Assembly: GCA_029005335.1 (NCBI GenBank)
Contig: JAQXFT010000094.1
Coordinates: 1-13,150 of the forward strand
Source: Oscillospiraceae bacterium
GTDB lineage: Bacteria; Bacillota; Clostridia; Oscillospirales; Ruminococcaceae
Length of the DNA: 13,150 bases
Reading direction: 5' to 3'
Shown: positions 7,037 through 13,150 of the stretch, one piece after another
Numbering within the stretch: the stretch's first letter is position 1
Layout of the letters: each line of letters begins with the position of its first letter
Notes under the pieces: model-generated
What the model saw: the letters and a program-made list of their open reading frames with translations, nothing else
Databases searched by the model: none
Told to the model about the DNA's origin: nothing
Made by a program: the position numbers and the translations under genes

Positions 7037-8516
7037 TATCCTCACCTCCGAACCACAAATCATATACTACGGATACATCATATATAATTCGCATTAACTT
7101 CTCTTCTCTGTCTTTGTTTTCATCACTATTTTTATATTCATCAATAAGTGCATTAAACCCCGGATAATTTCTTGATTTCACTCTTTCAATATCAAATCTG
7201 TAGTATGATATTCCCTTCACTGCGGAATCTCCAAGGCTTTTGACATTACTTCTTCCGATTTTATGGAGTATTCTTCCAATTCTTGCGTATTCATTAAAAT
7301 CCTGCAAGCTGTATGGTCTGTATGTATAATCTGCTTCCTGTTCATCACGAATCACATCAAGTTCATTTGTAATACCGGAATGGCAGTAATGGAAATCTAT
7401 ATAGTTTCCATTATTACCAGGCTCATGTGATTTTTTCTTTCCCATTTCGCAGCAGCTTTCAGCAACCTTATATACATCGGCAAACGGAGCATGGCTATGA
7501 AATAATGCTATACCTGCACATGAAGTATTTGGAATACCAGGTGATAATTCAGGTGTACATGACAATTCATTAAAGTAAGCCTTTACAATATCCATAGCAT
7601 CAGAGCCTCGGCATATAATTGTAATTTCATCACCGCCACCAACAATCAGTCTGTATTTGTGAGCCTTTTTATAATTTTTTTTGATAGTATCCGCCTCGGC
7701 ATCATTTTTAGAATGGAGCATCTTTTTGATGGCAGATATAGGTCTGTCCACATAGTACTCATTGGTGCGAAGTGAAAATTCTCTCAGAGCCATGACGCAT
7801 TCAGAATAATCATTCTTTCCTTCGGTACACTTTTTGATTTTATTACCCATATCGTTTCCATCAATATAAATAACAGCCAGTGTACTGTCCTTGCCCTTTT
7901 CTTCAGTAAGTGAATCAAGGTTTTCTGTACTGAGCCTGTAATCTTTTGAAAATAAAGAATCATATGCTTTGCGTTTCAGCTCAGCCTCTGTGGTAATCTT
8001 AACTTCTCTTTTGGTGTCAAATGCTGAAAGAGGCATAAATGACATTCTATCTGTCTGTGTGAATGGGAGAACATTACAAAGAACGGAATGCACACCAAGT
8101 TTTTTTGATTTTTCTTTCTGCAGATAGAGGTTCACTCTATCCGCATTAAAGTCATCAGTTGTTTCCACAAACGCAGTAATAATACTAATCGAATATGTTC
8201 TTTCAAGAACCAGACGTGAAAAAGCTCTGTTTGCCTTTACATACGTATCCTGATTTTTAAAAAGCACATACAGATTTCCACCGCCTTCATAGATAACAGT
8301 TCCGTCATAGCCACTCTCAAGAAATTCCTCTTTTCTAAACGGCTTTTTATTGATTGTGTCTTCTTTCCACGTGTTATTGATTTTCAAGCCAGTTTCATTA
8401 ATGAGTATGCTGTATACATTCGACAGCAACTTCGATGCACCAGCGATTTCACGAATCTTGTTGGTTCGGTATATATATTCCTGCTTGCTTCGACAGTCAT
8501 AAATTGCTGTTATCAT
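7017..8516 (-). CDS. cas10: Cas10, compact, without HD nuclease domain
   Basis: The large subunit and presumed cyclic oligoadenylate synthase, 499 aa. The first residues already belong to a palm domain (KQEYIYRTNKIREIAGAS, 11-28), so there is no N-terminal HD nuclease and no ssDNA cleavage is expected. Palm 1 keeps a degenerate GGGN at 78-81. Palm 2 has IYIDGNDMG (216-224) with the metal-binding aspartates and VGGGDEITI (292-300), where GGDE replaces the usual GGDD. A typical cyclase helix follows (AGIALFHSHAPFADVYKVAESCCEMGKK, about 334-361). The GGDE change keeps acidic metal ligands, so synthesis remains plausible, and the presence of CARF proteins upstream argues for it. The ATG lies five bases after the sigma-like gene's stop, with GAGGAGAG spanning the junction. 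Confidence 0.9.
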   Translation of the reverse strand: MITAIYDCRSKQEYIYRTNKIREIAGASKLLSNVYSILINETGLKINNTWKEDTINKKPFRKEEFLESGYDGTVIYEGGGNLYVLFKNQDTYVKANRAFSRLVLERTYSISIITAFVETTDDFNADRVNLYLQKEKSKKLGVHSVLCNVLPFTQTDRMSFMPLSAFDTKREVKITTEAELKRKAYDSLFSKDYRLSTENLDSLTEEKGKDSTLAVIYIDGNDMGNKIKKCTEGKNDYSECVMALREFSLRTNEYYVDRPISAIKKMLHSKNDAEADTIKKNYKKAHKYRLIVGGGDEITIICRGSDAMDIVKAYFNELSCTPELSPGIPNTSCAGIALFHSHAPFADVYKVAESCCEMGKKKSHEPGNNGNYIDFHYCHSGITNELDVIRDEQEADYTYRPYSLQDFNEYARIGRILHKIGRSNVKSLGDSAVKGISYYRFDIERVKSRNYPGFNALIDEYKNSDENKDREEKLMRIIYDVSVVYDLWFGGEDNVRDKD

Positions 8517-8521
8517 GCCGT

Positions 8522-9430
8522 TTAGCTCTCCTCTCTCACAAGTATTCCGATATCCTTGTAAAAACTTTTTTTTCTTTGAGAAATCAAACCATCTGTAACT
8601 TTAAAATATTTTGAATATACTCCATTTCTGAATGGTGTTTCAATTTCCCCATTAGAATAGTTTGCTCCGGATACGCCGATTTCAGAATACACTCTGCAAG
8701 GAGTCTTCTCGATTTTTGCAAAGCTTCTGCATATATCCGAAAGAGTGAAGTCTGCAAAGCCAAGATCCATATTTGAAAATGCTTCTTTTTCATTCATATC
8801 ATATCGTAAGTACAGACTTGATTTACACGAAGCAATGTAAAAATCAGAAGCAAACGCACGGTAATATTCATTGCGGTTTCCTCTGTGTTCCATAGATTGG
8901 ATTACGCATGGAATCATCTTGGAAAAGTATTCTATAAAGCGTTGTCTGGTTATCGCCTCTTCTTCAGAAAGGGGTTCTCCGAACAGCATATTGATATCCA
9001 CAATTGTTTCAATGTTTGCCTCTGGGTCAACAATTGTACTTATATAATCCACTTCATTTCCTTCTTCATCTTCAATTCTTCTATCGATTATCCATTCCGG
9101 ATGCTCTGTACGCAACATATTAGTTATAGTAAATTTTAAATAATCTAAAAAGAAAGCATAGAAATTGGAGTTTATATTGTAATCATACTTTTCTACATAA
9201 CGCATAAATGTCTCTGTAATGAAATCATCTGGCTGATACATGGTATTATAATTCGCAATGGCTTTTCTGACTTTTAATCTAAGCAATTTGTAGAAATCCG
9301 GAGACCATATAATATTAGCAACTTCATTCTTTATACTACGGCATCTCCCTTTGTTATCCAGATTTCCTTTTAACTGCGAATATTCCATCATCAAAGCATT
9401 CAGTTTTTTCTTTTTTTCTTCAACAGTCAT
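8522..9430 (-). CDS. Sigma-70 region-2-like protein in the CRISPR operon
   Basis: A 302-aa protein whose residues about 50-108 resemble sigma-70 region 2 (core RNA polymerase binding and -10 melting): PDDFITETFMRYVEKYDY (67-84), an aromatic FYAFFLDYLKFTITNMLR block (90-107), then a charged segment. I cannot find a clean helix-turn-helix region 4 in the remainder; about 150-300 holds an FIEYFSKMIP helix, a basic NRNEYYRAFASDFYIASCK stretch and a divergent tail. It may be a remodelled sigma factor or a protein that only borrowed the fold. ATG at 9430 follows GAGGTG; a GTG at 9442 in frame overlaps the CARF gene's stop. It sits between the CARF-only gene and cas10 with almost no gaps, so it is made together with the interference complex. 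Possible role: target genes are transcribed when the CARF partner senses cyclic oligoadenylate. Sigma resemblance is seen; role is inferred. Confidence 0.6.
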   Translation of the reverse strand: MTVEEKKKKLNALMMEYSQLKGNLDNKGRCRSIKNEVANIIWSPDFYKLLRLKVRKAIANYNTMYQPDDFITETFMRYVEKYDYNINSNFYAFFLDYLKFTITNMLRTEHPEWIIDRRIEDEEGNEVDYISTIVDPEANIETIVDINMLFGEPLSEEEAITRQRFIEYFSKMIPCVIQSMEHRGNRNEYYRAFASDFYIASCKSSLYLRYDMNEKEAFSNMDLGFADFTLSDICRSFAKIEKTPCRVYSEIGVSGANYSNGEIETPFRNGVYSKYFKVTDGLISQRKKSFYKDIGILVREES

Positions 9431-9438
9431 ACTGCACC

Positions 9439-10044
9439 TCACTTCAGAAGATTTTTAATAATATTCGTAGGATTTTCAATCTTCTGTTCTGCCATAAGGC
9501 GGACAGCTTCATCAATATAGAGAAGCGATGTAATATCATAGACCTCCATAGCACCATTGTTATGATTCATAGCACCATATACGATACATCCAATGCTAAC
9601 GTTCTTTTTAATGCGATATGCATAATTCAGTGCCATTATCTGAATGAGCGGGAATGGCTTTGAACCATAAGTTATACAAGCATAGAGAGTATCATTATCT
9701 GCCGTACAATCGATTAATTTGCTGAACAAATCAAGCTCAGTGTCAATAGCATTGTTGTAAGGGACTCTCACTTCCTTCAAAGTATACCTGAATCCTTTTT
9801 TCTGGCTGAGTGCGTCAATCTCTTCCTTGAGTAATCCATAGTTATATTCTGCATTCTCATAATCAGAAACAATTGTAATGATTTCGATTTCCTCGTCTTT
9901 TTCCACATAGCCGTTGATGGTTGCTATAATAGGGAAACTGGTAGGTTCTTCATAAGAGAGAAGCTGATTATCAGCAGCCTTGTAGATTCCCTTTCCGAGT
10001 CTTCCCTGTGGCTGATACGGACTTGTCATAATAAATTTTTTCAT
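9439..10044 (-). CDS. Stand-alone CARF-domain protein, coupled to the sigma-like gene
   Basis: A 201-aa protein that is essentially a single CARF-type ligand-binding domain of the TM1812/Csx1 kind. The signature is ACITYGSKPFPLIQIMALNYA (122-142), matching the CARF strand-loop-helix where others have DxTxGFR, followed by GCIVYGAM (152-159) and an EVYDITSLLYIDEA segment (167-180). There is no HEPN, PD-DExK or helix-turn-helix tail, so it is a sensor or a ring nuclease rather than an effector. An AGGAGG site lies 5 bases before the ATG. Its TGA stop directly abuts the start region of the sigma-like gene, which suggests the two proteins act together, for example as cyclic-oligoadenylate-gated sigma and anti-sigma or co-factor. 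Residue differences in the loop (YGSKP for TGGFR) may change ligand size or affinity. CARF call is good; function is open. Confidence 0.75.
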   Translation of the reverse strand: MKKFIMTSPYQPQGRLGKGIYKAADNQLLSYEEPTSFPIIATINGYVEKDEEIEIITIVSDYENAEYNYGLLKEEIDALSQKKGFRYTLKEVRVPYNNAIDTELDLFSKLIDCTADNDTLYACITYGSKPFPLIQIMALNYAYRIKKNVSIGCIVYGAMNHNNGAMEVYDITSLLYIDEAVRLMAEQKIENPTNIIKNLLK

Positions 10045-10056
10045 AAGTACCTCCTG

Positions 10057-11760
10057 TTAAATAGATAATGATTGGATAAGGTTTAAAGCATTGTGCATAA
10101 CTCCCTCAATTTCTTTGACGGATAATTCGGAAGAAACACTGTATCCGTTGTTACTGAAGTATTCATTATATTCATCAGCCAAACGTTTTTCTTCACTTGC
10201 GTGGTTCAATGAATTTCTGACGTATCGTTTGACATACACAAGATCCATCAGTATTTTTTTCATATCATCAAGTGAAATTTTCTTGCTTACTGAATACATG
10301 TTATTATTCTCAGACAACACTCTTTCCAGATGCTCAATAACATTAATATCCGCTCCGTTCCACACTTTAGGAATATATGGAGTAAATTCTCCCTGAATTA
10401 GTTTCAGATAGTCTTTGTTACTGAGCAAGCCATTTACAAATGCTTCCGAAGTAGTAGCTCCGGTTTCAAATATATCTGTGCCAATGAAATCACGCAATTT
10501 TGTATTCTGTTTGCGTTGTTCAACATCTTCCGGTGTTCGTTTTTTTGTAGGTCCCATAAAAATAACGTTTTTCACTCGGATGAGGTTGAGTATACCATTT
10601 CGTTCGTCAGCTGTCAATTTACTCTTAATGCTCAGGTCGTTTATATTGCTGATGTTACAAAGTTCCTTATACACTGACTGATTTTCTTCTTTAAGTTTCA
10701 ACAGCAGATTTCCAATCGGATATGGTGAACGAGTAACGGAAGAGACTTGCCTCAGGAAACCATTATACAGCAAGTTATAGTACTTATCGAATGATTTTGG
10801 AAATCTTGCCATGTCTATTAATAATGGATTCGCTGAAACGATTCCTTTGTTAAATAAGTATTCAGGCATTTTCTCAACATAGATTGTAACAGCTTGCTGA
10901 ATCATCTTATTATCAAGGCACCATCTGATTACATCGGGGTAATCTATCGTTTCTTCGTCTTCTATTCTGAATTTTTCTCTGATTACAGCAGTTAAGCTTT
11001 TGAATAATATTTCATTTTCATCAACAGTATCCAGGTTCTGTATGTTAATCAGTACTTCATTCAGTTCGGATATTAAAGCATCCAATTTTGAAGTCCGGCA
11101 GAGTGCAACTTCATCGGAAAACCTGTTCATTACATCGATGATTCTTTTAATATCGGAATTATCACAGTTCAAAAAGAAATGTGCTAATTCGTCAGAATTT
11201 CCTAACGATGTAAAACTATCAGCTGCATTGATCAGATTGAACATATTATACGTATCAGTTATATCAACAATTTTGTTTTCACGAGAATTATGCTTGTTAT
11301 AAATGGAGTAAACAGCCTTTTCAAGTTTAACTCCGGAATATTCAAGTATTCGGACAACAGCCATTAAAAGGTAAACCGAATCCCTGAATCCACCGGTTGT
11401 GTCAATAAATACTTTATCATCGTTTTTTGCAGCCTTTGCAATCTTTGAAATGACTGAACCAAACCGTCTCTCTTCAAAAGTTACCTTCTCAATGTTAAGT
11501 CCCTTATAGCCTTTTCTGTTGCAGAATCTTCGTATGGTTTTACGAAAAGCTGTAAATGCTTCCTCGGCTTCACGTGTTGTTATGGCTATAATAGTACACT
11601 CAGTCTCAGGAACATTTTTATACACAGTATTTAAAAGATATTTTACAGGTGCTTCATTTGTGTATCTGCCTTTGATTTTTCCCATATCTTCGGTATTGTA
11701 ACTGCTGAACGCAGTATCAGCGTTGAGTCGGCTGATGTTGGTCAGAATTAAGCTGGACAA
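10057..11760 (-). CDS. CARF-HEPN ribonuclease, TM1812/Csm6/Csx1-like
   Basis: A 567-aa effector with an N-terminal CARF domain (about 1-190) and a C-terminal HEPN domain. The CARF signature is FIDTTGGFRDS (118-128), followed by AVYSIYN and KIVDITDTYNMF. The HEPN catalytic motif is RNSLNH, an R-x4-H with R515 and H520. Such proteins degrade RNA non-specifically once cyclic oligoadenylate binds the CARF dimer, giving dormancy or abortive defence. The middle part (about 190-450) is helical and long compared with Csx1, so it may form an extra linker domain. The start is TTG, with GGGGAGGG about 6 bases upstream; no better ATG is available. It is the first gene after the operon promoter at 11858-11886, so it heads the effector operon and is probably made with the Cas10 complex. 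The exact Csm6/Csx1/Csx2 naming is not settled from sequence alone. Confidence 0.85.
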   Translation of the reverse strand: MSSLILTNISRLNADTAFSSYNTEDMGKIKGRYTNEAPVKYLLNTVYKNVPETECTIIAITTREAEEAFTAFRKTIRRFCNRKGYKGLNIEKVTFEERRFGSVISKIAKAAKNDDKVFIDTTGGFRDSVYLLMAVVRILEYSGVKLEKAVYSIYNKHNSRENKIVDITDTYNMFNLINAADSFTSLGNSDELAHFFLNCDNSDIKRIIDVMNRFSDEVALCRTSKLDALISELNEVLINIQNLDTVDENEILFKSLTAVIREKFRIEDEETIDYPDVIRWCLDNKMIQQAVTIYVEKMPEYLFNKGIVSANPLLIDMARFPKSFDKYYNLLYNGFLRQVSSVTRSPYPIGNLLLKLKEENQSVYKELCNISNINDLSIKSKLTADERNGILNLIRVKNVIFMGPTKKRTPEDVEQRKQNTKLRDFIGTDIFETGATTSEAFVNGLLSNKDYLKLIQGEFTPYIPKVWNGADINVIEHLERVLSENNNMYSVSKKISLDDMKKILMDLVYVKRYVRNSLNHASEEKRLADEYNEYFSNNGYSVSSELSVKEIEGVMHNALNLIQSLSI

Positions 11761-11850
11761 ATATATCCCTCCCCTATATGTAATAGTTGCTAAAAAGAAA
11801 TCAGTTTATATGTGCAAACTACACAATAAATTATTATATGTTAATCTGCA
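11761..11850 (-). promoter_or_regulatory. 5' untranslated leader of the effector operon
   Basis: About 90 bases separate the predicted transcription start from the TTG start codon. They are very AT rich and hold a 5-bp hairpin (AGTTT 11803-11807 with AAACT 11816-11820) and an imperfect inverted pair, TATATGTGCA (about 11806-11815) against TGCATATA (about 11847-11854). These could be an operator or mRNA structure. I recognise no known riboswitch. Confidence 0.35.
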
Positions 11851-11857
11851 TATATGT

Positions 11858-11886
11858 ATTATAGCATATGCTTTTATGATTTTCAA
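11858..11886 (-). promoter_or_regulatory. Main promoter of the CARF/sigma/Cas10 operon
   Basis: On the minus strand the -35 is TTGAAA (plus-strand 11881-11886) and the -10 is TATAAT (11858-11863), with a 17-base spacer and TATGC before the -10. No comparable promoter or terminator is seen between here and 1437, so one transcript of about 10.4 kb is likely. An imperfect inverted repeat lies just upstream of the -35 (11894-11928). Confidence 0.75.
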
Positions 11887-11893
11887 TAGGTTA

Positions 11894-11928
11894 CTGAAAC
11901 TTTATAAATTATTTGCTAATAGTTTCTG
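11894..11928. repeat. Imperfect inverted repeat upstream of the operon promoter
   Basis: CTGAAACT (11894-11901) and AGTTTCTG (11921-11928) match as an inverted repeat at 7 of 8 positions around a 19-base AT-rich centre. It overlaps the stop codon of the small Csx-type gene and lies 7 bases upstream of the -35 box. No T-tract follows on the minus strand, so a regulator site is as likely as a terminator. Confidence 0.35.
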
Positions 11929-12299
11929 AATCGCACAAAGCTGAATACAGACACTTTCTCTGTTCCGGCATCTGTCTGCTTTTCGATTGTTTTTCGCTCT
12001 GAACAGCTATATACCACCTTAATATTTTTCTCCTTCAGCATAGTTACAATACAATATGTTAAGCCGAATTCGCCCTGACACATAACTGCTATAGGATTGT
12101 ATGCAACAATCGTATTGACAAGCTTTGCTGAAAGCTCTTTGATTTCATTTTCATCCGCTTTGCTATCGACTGATGGGAATCCAATGTCAATGATTTCAGT
12201 ATTGGGTGCCATATCAAATGCACACTGTAATTGTTTGCTATTCCAGCCTTTTGAAGGGTGGTTGGAAAGATTTATAAAATAATTTTTCTGTGTGTTCAT
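11916..12299 (-). CDS. Small Csx-type protein, putative CARF-like/ring-nuclease family
   Basis: A 127-aa cytosolic protein. Visible blocks are INLSNHPSKGW then QLQCAF near the N-terminus, IIDIGFPSVDSKADENEI, a CQGEFGLTYCIVTMLKEK segment, CSERKTIE and a closing FVRFRNY. The alternating strands and helices suggest a small Rossmann-like fold. I recall similar NLSNHPS...GE...ER...FRFR proteins near type III loci, comparable with the small Csx15/Csx16/Csx20 group proposed to act on cyclic oligoadenylate, but I cannot assign it to one of these by eye. A role in switching the signal off would fit its position next to two CARF genes. ATG at 12299 was chosen because AAGGAG lies 8 bases upstream; an ATG at 12311 touches that site and is too close. 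It is separated from the effector operon by the promoter at 11858-11886, so it belongs to the upstream transcript. Confidence 0.6.
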   Translation of the reverse strand: MNTQKNYFINLSNHPSKGWNSKQLQCAFDMAPNTEIIDIGFPSVDSKADENEIKELSAKLVNTIVAYNPIAVMCQGEFGLTYCIVTMLKEKNIKVVYSCSERKTIEKQTDAGTEKVSVFSFVRFRNY

Positions 12300-12319
12300 A
12301 TATATATCCATCTCCTTTT

Positions 12320-12469
12320 TTATATCAGCGAATTAACGATTGGTCGGGAAAAATTGTATATACTATCAGGGGCATGGAACAAATCACTCATGTCATCTCC
12401 ATAGTAATACATGCGAAATTCATCTGTATTTCGTCTACGATATATCTGAAATAATCCTAAAAGTGTCCC
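12320..12469 (-). pseudogene. Frameshifted C-terminal continuation of the 188-aa membrane protein
   Basis: A 49-codon frame opens at 12469, overlaps the end of the preceding gene by 13 bases in the -1 frame, and closes with TAA at 12320-12322, directly before the AAAAGGAG site of the next gene. Its product reads like real protein (QIYRRRNTDEF, MYYYGDDMSDLF, APDSIYNFSRPIVNSLI). It has no good start of its own near the beginning; an internal ATG with a GGAG just upstream could give only 23 residues. A one-base difference in the T-run at 12459-12462 would fuse it to the 188-aa protein. It could be a true mutation, programmed -1 slippage or a sequencing error. Confidence 0.5.
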
Positions 12470-13023
12470 TTAGGATAAAACGGTCTGTCTGAAGAATTTC
12501 TCCCGGAAATCCGACGTTGCTTATTACGAGAATTACTGGAATCAGTACATTTTCCGGAACTATATGTCTGCTTTTGAGTTATTCCATTTCCACAAGTATT
12601 TGATTCAGATGTATTCTCCCCTTTCATTATAGATTTCAGCTTTCTCTTGATTACAGCACAATCAGGAACTTCAGCAATATCCGGATTCAAAGCACTTCGC
12701 AGGAGTGCAGTAAATTCATATGACGGACTGTCTGTCGGAGTCGGAATATCGCCTTTATTAGGTGCCATTCTGCCTCTGTTCAACAGAATATAAATACATT
12801 GAGCCGCAGCGTAAAGATCCTGTTTCTCTGCATCTAATCTTGAAACACGTTCACGGTTGATTGCTTTTTCCTTAATGTAATGAATCCCTTTATCGTCAAG
12901 GCTTTTGTCATTAAATCTCGAGAATCTATCATTTCTGGTTCTGTTACTCGTCAAGCCTTTCAGACCGTCAGTCATAACCAAAACAATGGCAATGGCAGAG
13001 CCAATTATAATAGCATAAATCAT
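12457..13023 (-). CDS. Membrane-anchored protein of unknown function, probably frameshifted at its end
   Basis: I do not recognise this 188-aa protein. It starts with one hydrophobic segment (IYAIIIGSAIAIVLVM, residues 2-17) followed by a basic stretch, so a single-pass anchor with the rest in the cytoplasm is likely. The middle (about 65-135) has DLYAAAQCIYILLNRGRM and FTALLRSALNPDIAEVPDCAVIKRKLKSIM, which faintly recall the C-lobe of bacterial Ser/Thr kinases, but no ATP-binding or catalytic loop is present. The last 50 residues are serine, asparagine and arginine rich and low in complexity. ATG at 13023 was chosen for the AGAGGTGA site just upstream. The stop at 12457-12459 lies in a T-run after which the -1 frame stays open for 49 codons, so the annotated end may not be the native one. 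Its link to CRISPR is only by position. Confidence 0.6.
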   Translation of the reverse strand: MIYAIIIGSAIAIVLVMTDGLKGLTSNRTRNDRFSRFNDKSLDDKGIHYIKEKAINRERVSRLDAEKQDLYAAAQCIYILLNRGRMAPNKGDIPTPTDSPSYEFTALLRSALNPDIAEVPDCAVIKRKLKSIMKGENTSESNTCGNGITQKQTYSSGKCTDSSNSRNKQRRISGRNSSDRPFYPKGHF

Positions 13024-13086
13024 TTTATCACCTCTTGGTATCCGGCACCGGAAAGGCTTCACAGTATCGGATATATGAAATATAAA

Positions 13087-13150
13087 TTACAGAAGGTTGA
13101 GCTGAGTGTACGGAATAATCCTGATATTTACTCCGCTGTTCACCGTATAT
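13087..13150 (-). CDS. Possible C-terminal end of an upstream gene, cut by the window edge
   Basis: Reading leftward from the right edge, one frame gives about 20 codons ending YTQLNLL and a TAA at 13087-13089, with normal codon choice. A second frame stays open for 40 codons to a TGA at 13028-13030 that touches the ribosome binding site of the next gene, but uses rarer codons. Too little is visible to choose firmly or to name either. Confidence 0.25.
   Translation of the reverse strand, partial: YTVNSGVNIRIIPYTQLNLL

Noticed and set aside
6478..7167. Overlapping plus-strand frames of 78-119 codons opposite the Cas7-5-11 gene
   Set aside because: They lie antisense to a well supported gene, lack ribosome binding sites, and their products show shadow-type composition rich in serine, histidine, tyrosine and phenylalanine.

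Overview
The window looks like low-GC Firmicute DNA, probably Clostridia and possibly Ruminococcus-like. This is inferred from AT-rich coding, strong AGGAGG-type ribosome binding sites, housekeeping (sigma-A) promoters of the TTGACA-17-TATAAT type, and protein style. It is a complete type III CRISPR interference locus without adaptation genes. Nearly everything reads on the minus strand, from right to left; only the CRISPR array reads rightward.

Left end (1-420): an AT-rich leader carries a near-consensus rightward promoter. It is followed by a minimal CRISPR array of two 37-nt repeats around one 38-nt spacer, the second repeat being degenerate. A 10-bp hairpin terminator with T-tracts on both sides closes the array and also serves the convergent cas6. 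Next come cas6 (441-1163) and, in front of it, a possible 46-aa ORF with its own consensus promoter (1316-1344).

Middle (1437-8516): a tightly packed effector operon. In transcription order it encodes Cas10 (no HD domain, GGDE instead of GGDD), a Cas7-Cas5-Cas11 fusion, a double Cas7 (Cas7-2x), Csx19 and a large Cas7 with an insertion (TIGR03986-like). This set and order match the fused III-D architecture known as III-Dv/III-D2. Overlaps such as ATGA and a Shine-Dalgarno sequence before each start indicate translational coupling.

Upstream part of the same operon (8522-11760): a CARF-HEPN ribonuclease (TM1812/Csm6/Csx1-like, TTG start), then a CARF-only 201-aa protein coupled to a 302-aa protein with a sigma-70 region-2-like segment. 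One good promoter (11858-11886) precedes the CARF-HEPN gene and probably drives everything down to 1437. The inferred logic is as follows. Cas10 makes cyclic oligoadenylate when the crRNA complex binds target RNA. That signal activates the HEPN RNase and, through the CARF-only protein, may control a sigma-like factor and so a transcriptional response. This CARF/sigma-like pair is the most interesting item in the window.

Right end (11916-13150): a 127-aa protein resembling small Csx-type putative ring-nuclease-like families, then a 188-aa membrane-anchored protein of unknown function. The latter appears to be cut short by a frameshift in a short T-run, since a well-formed 49-codon continuation lies in the next frame. 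A possible C-terminal gene fragment lies at the right edge. I saw no tRNA, rRNA, transposase or cas1/cas2.
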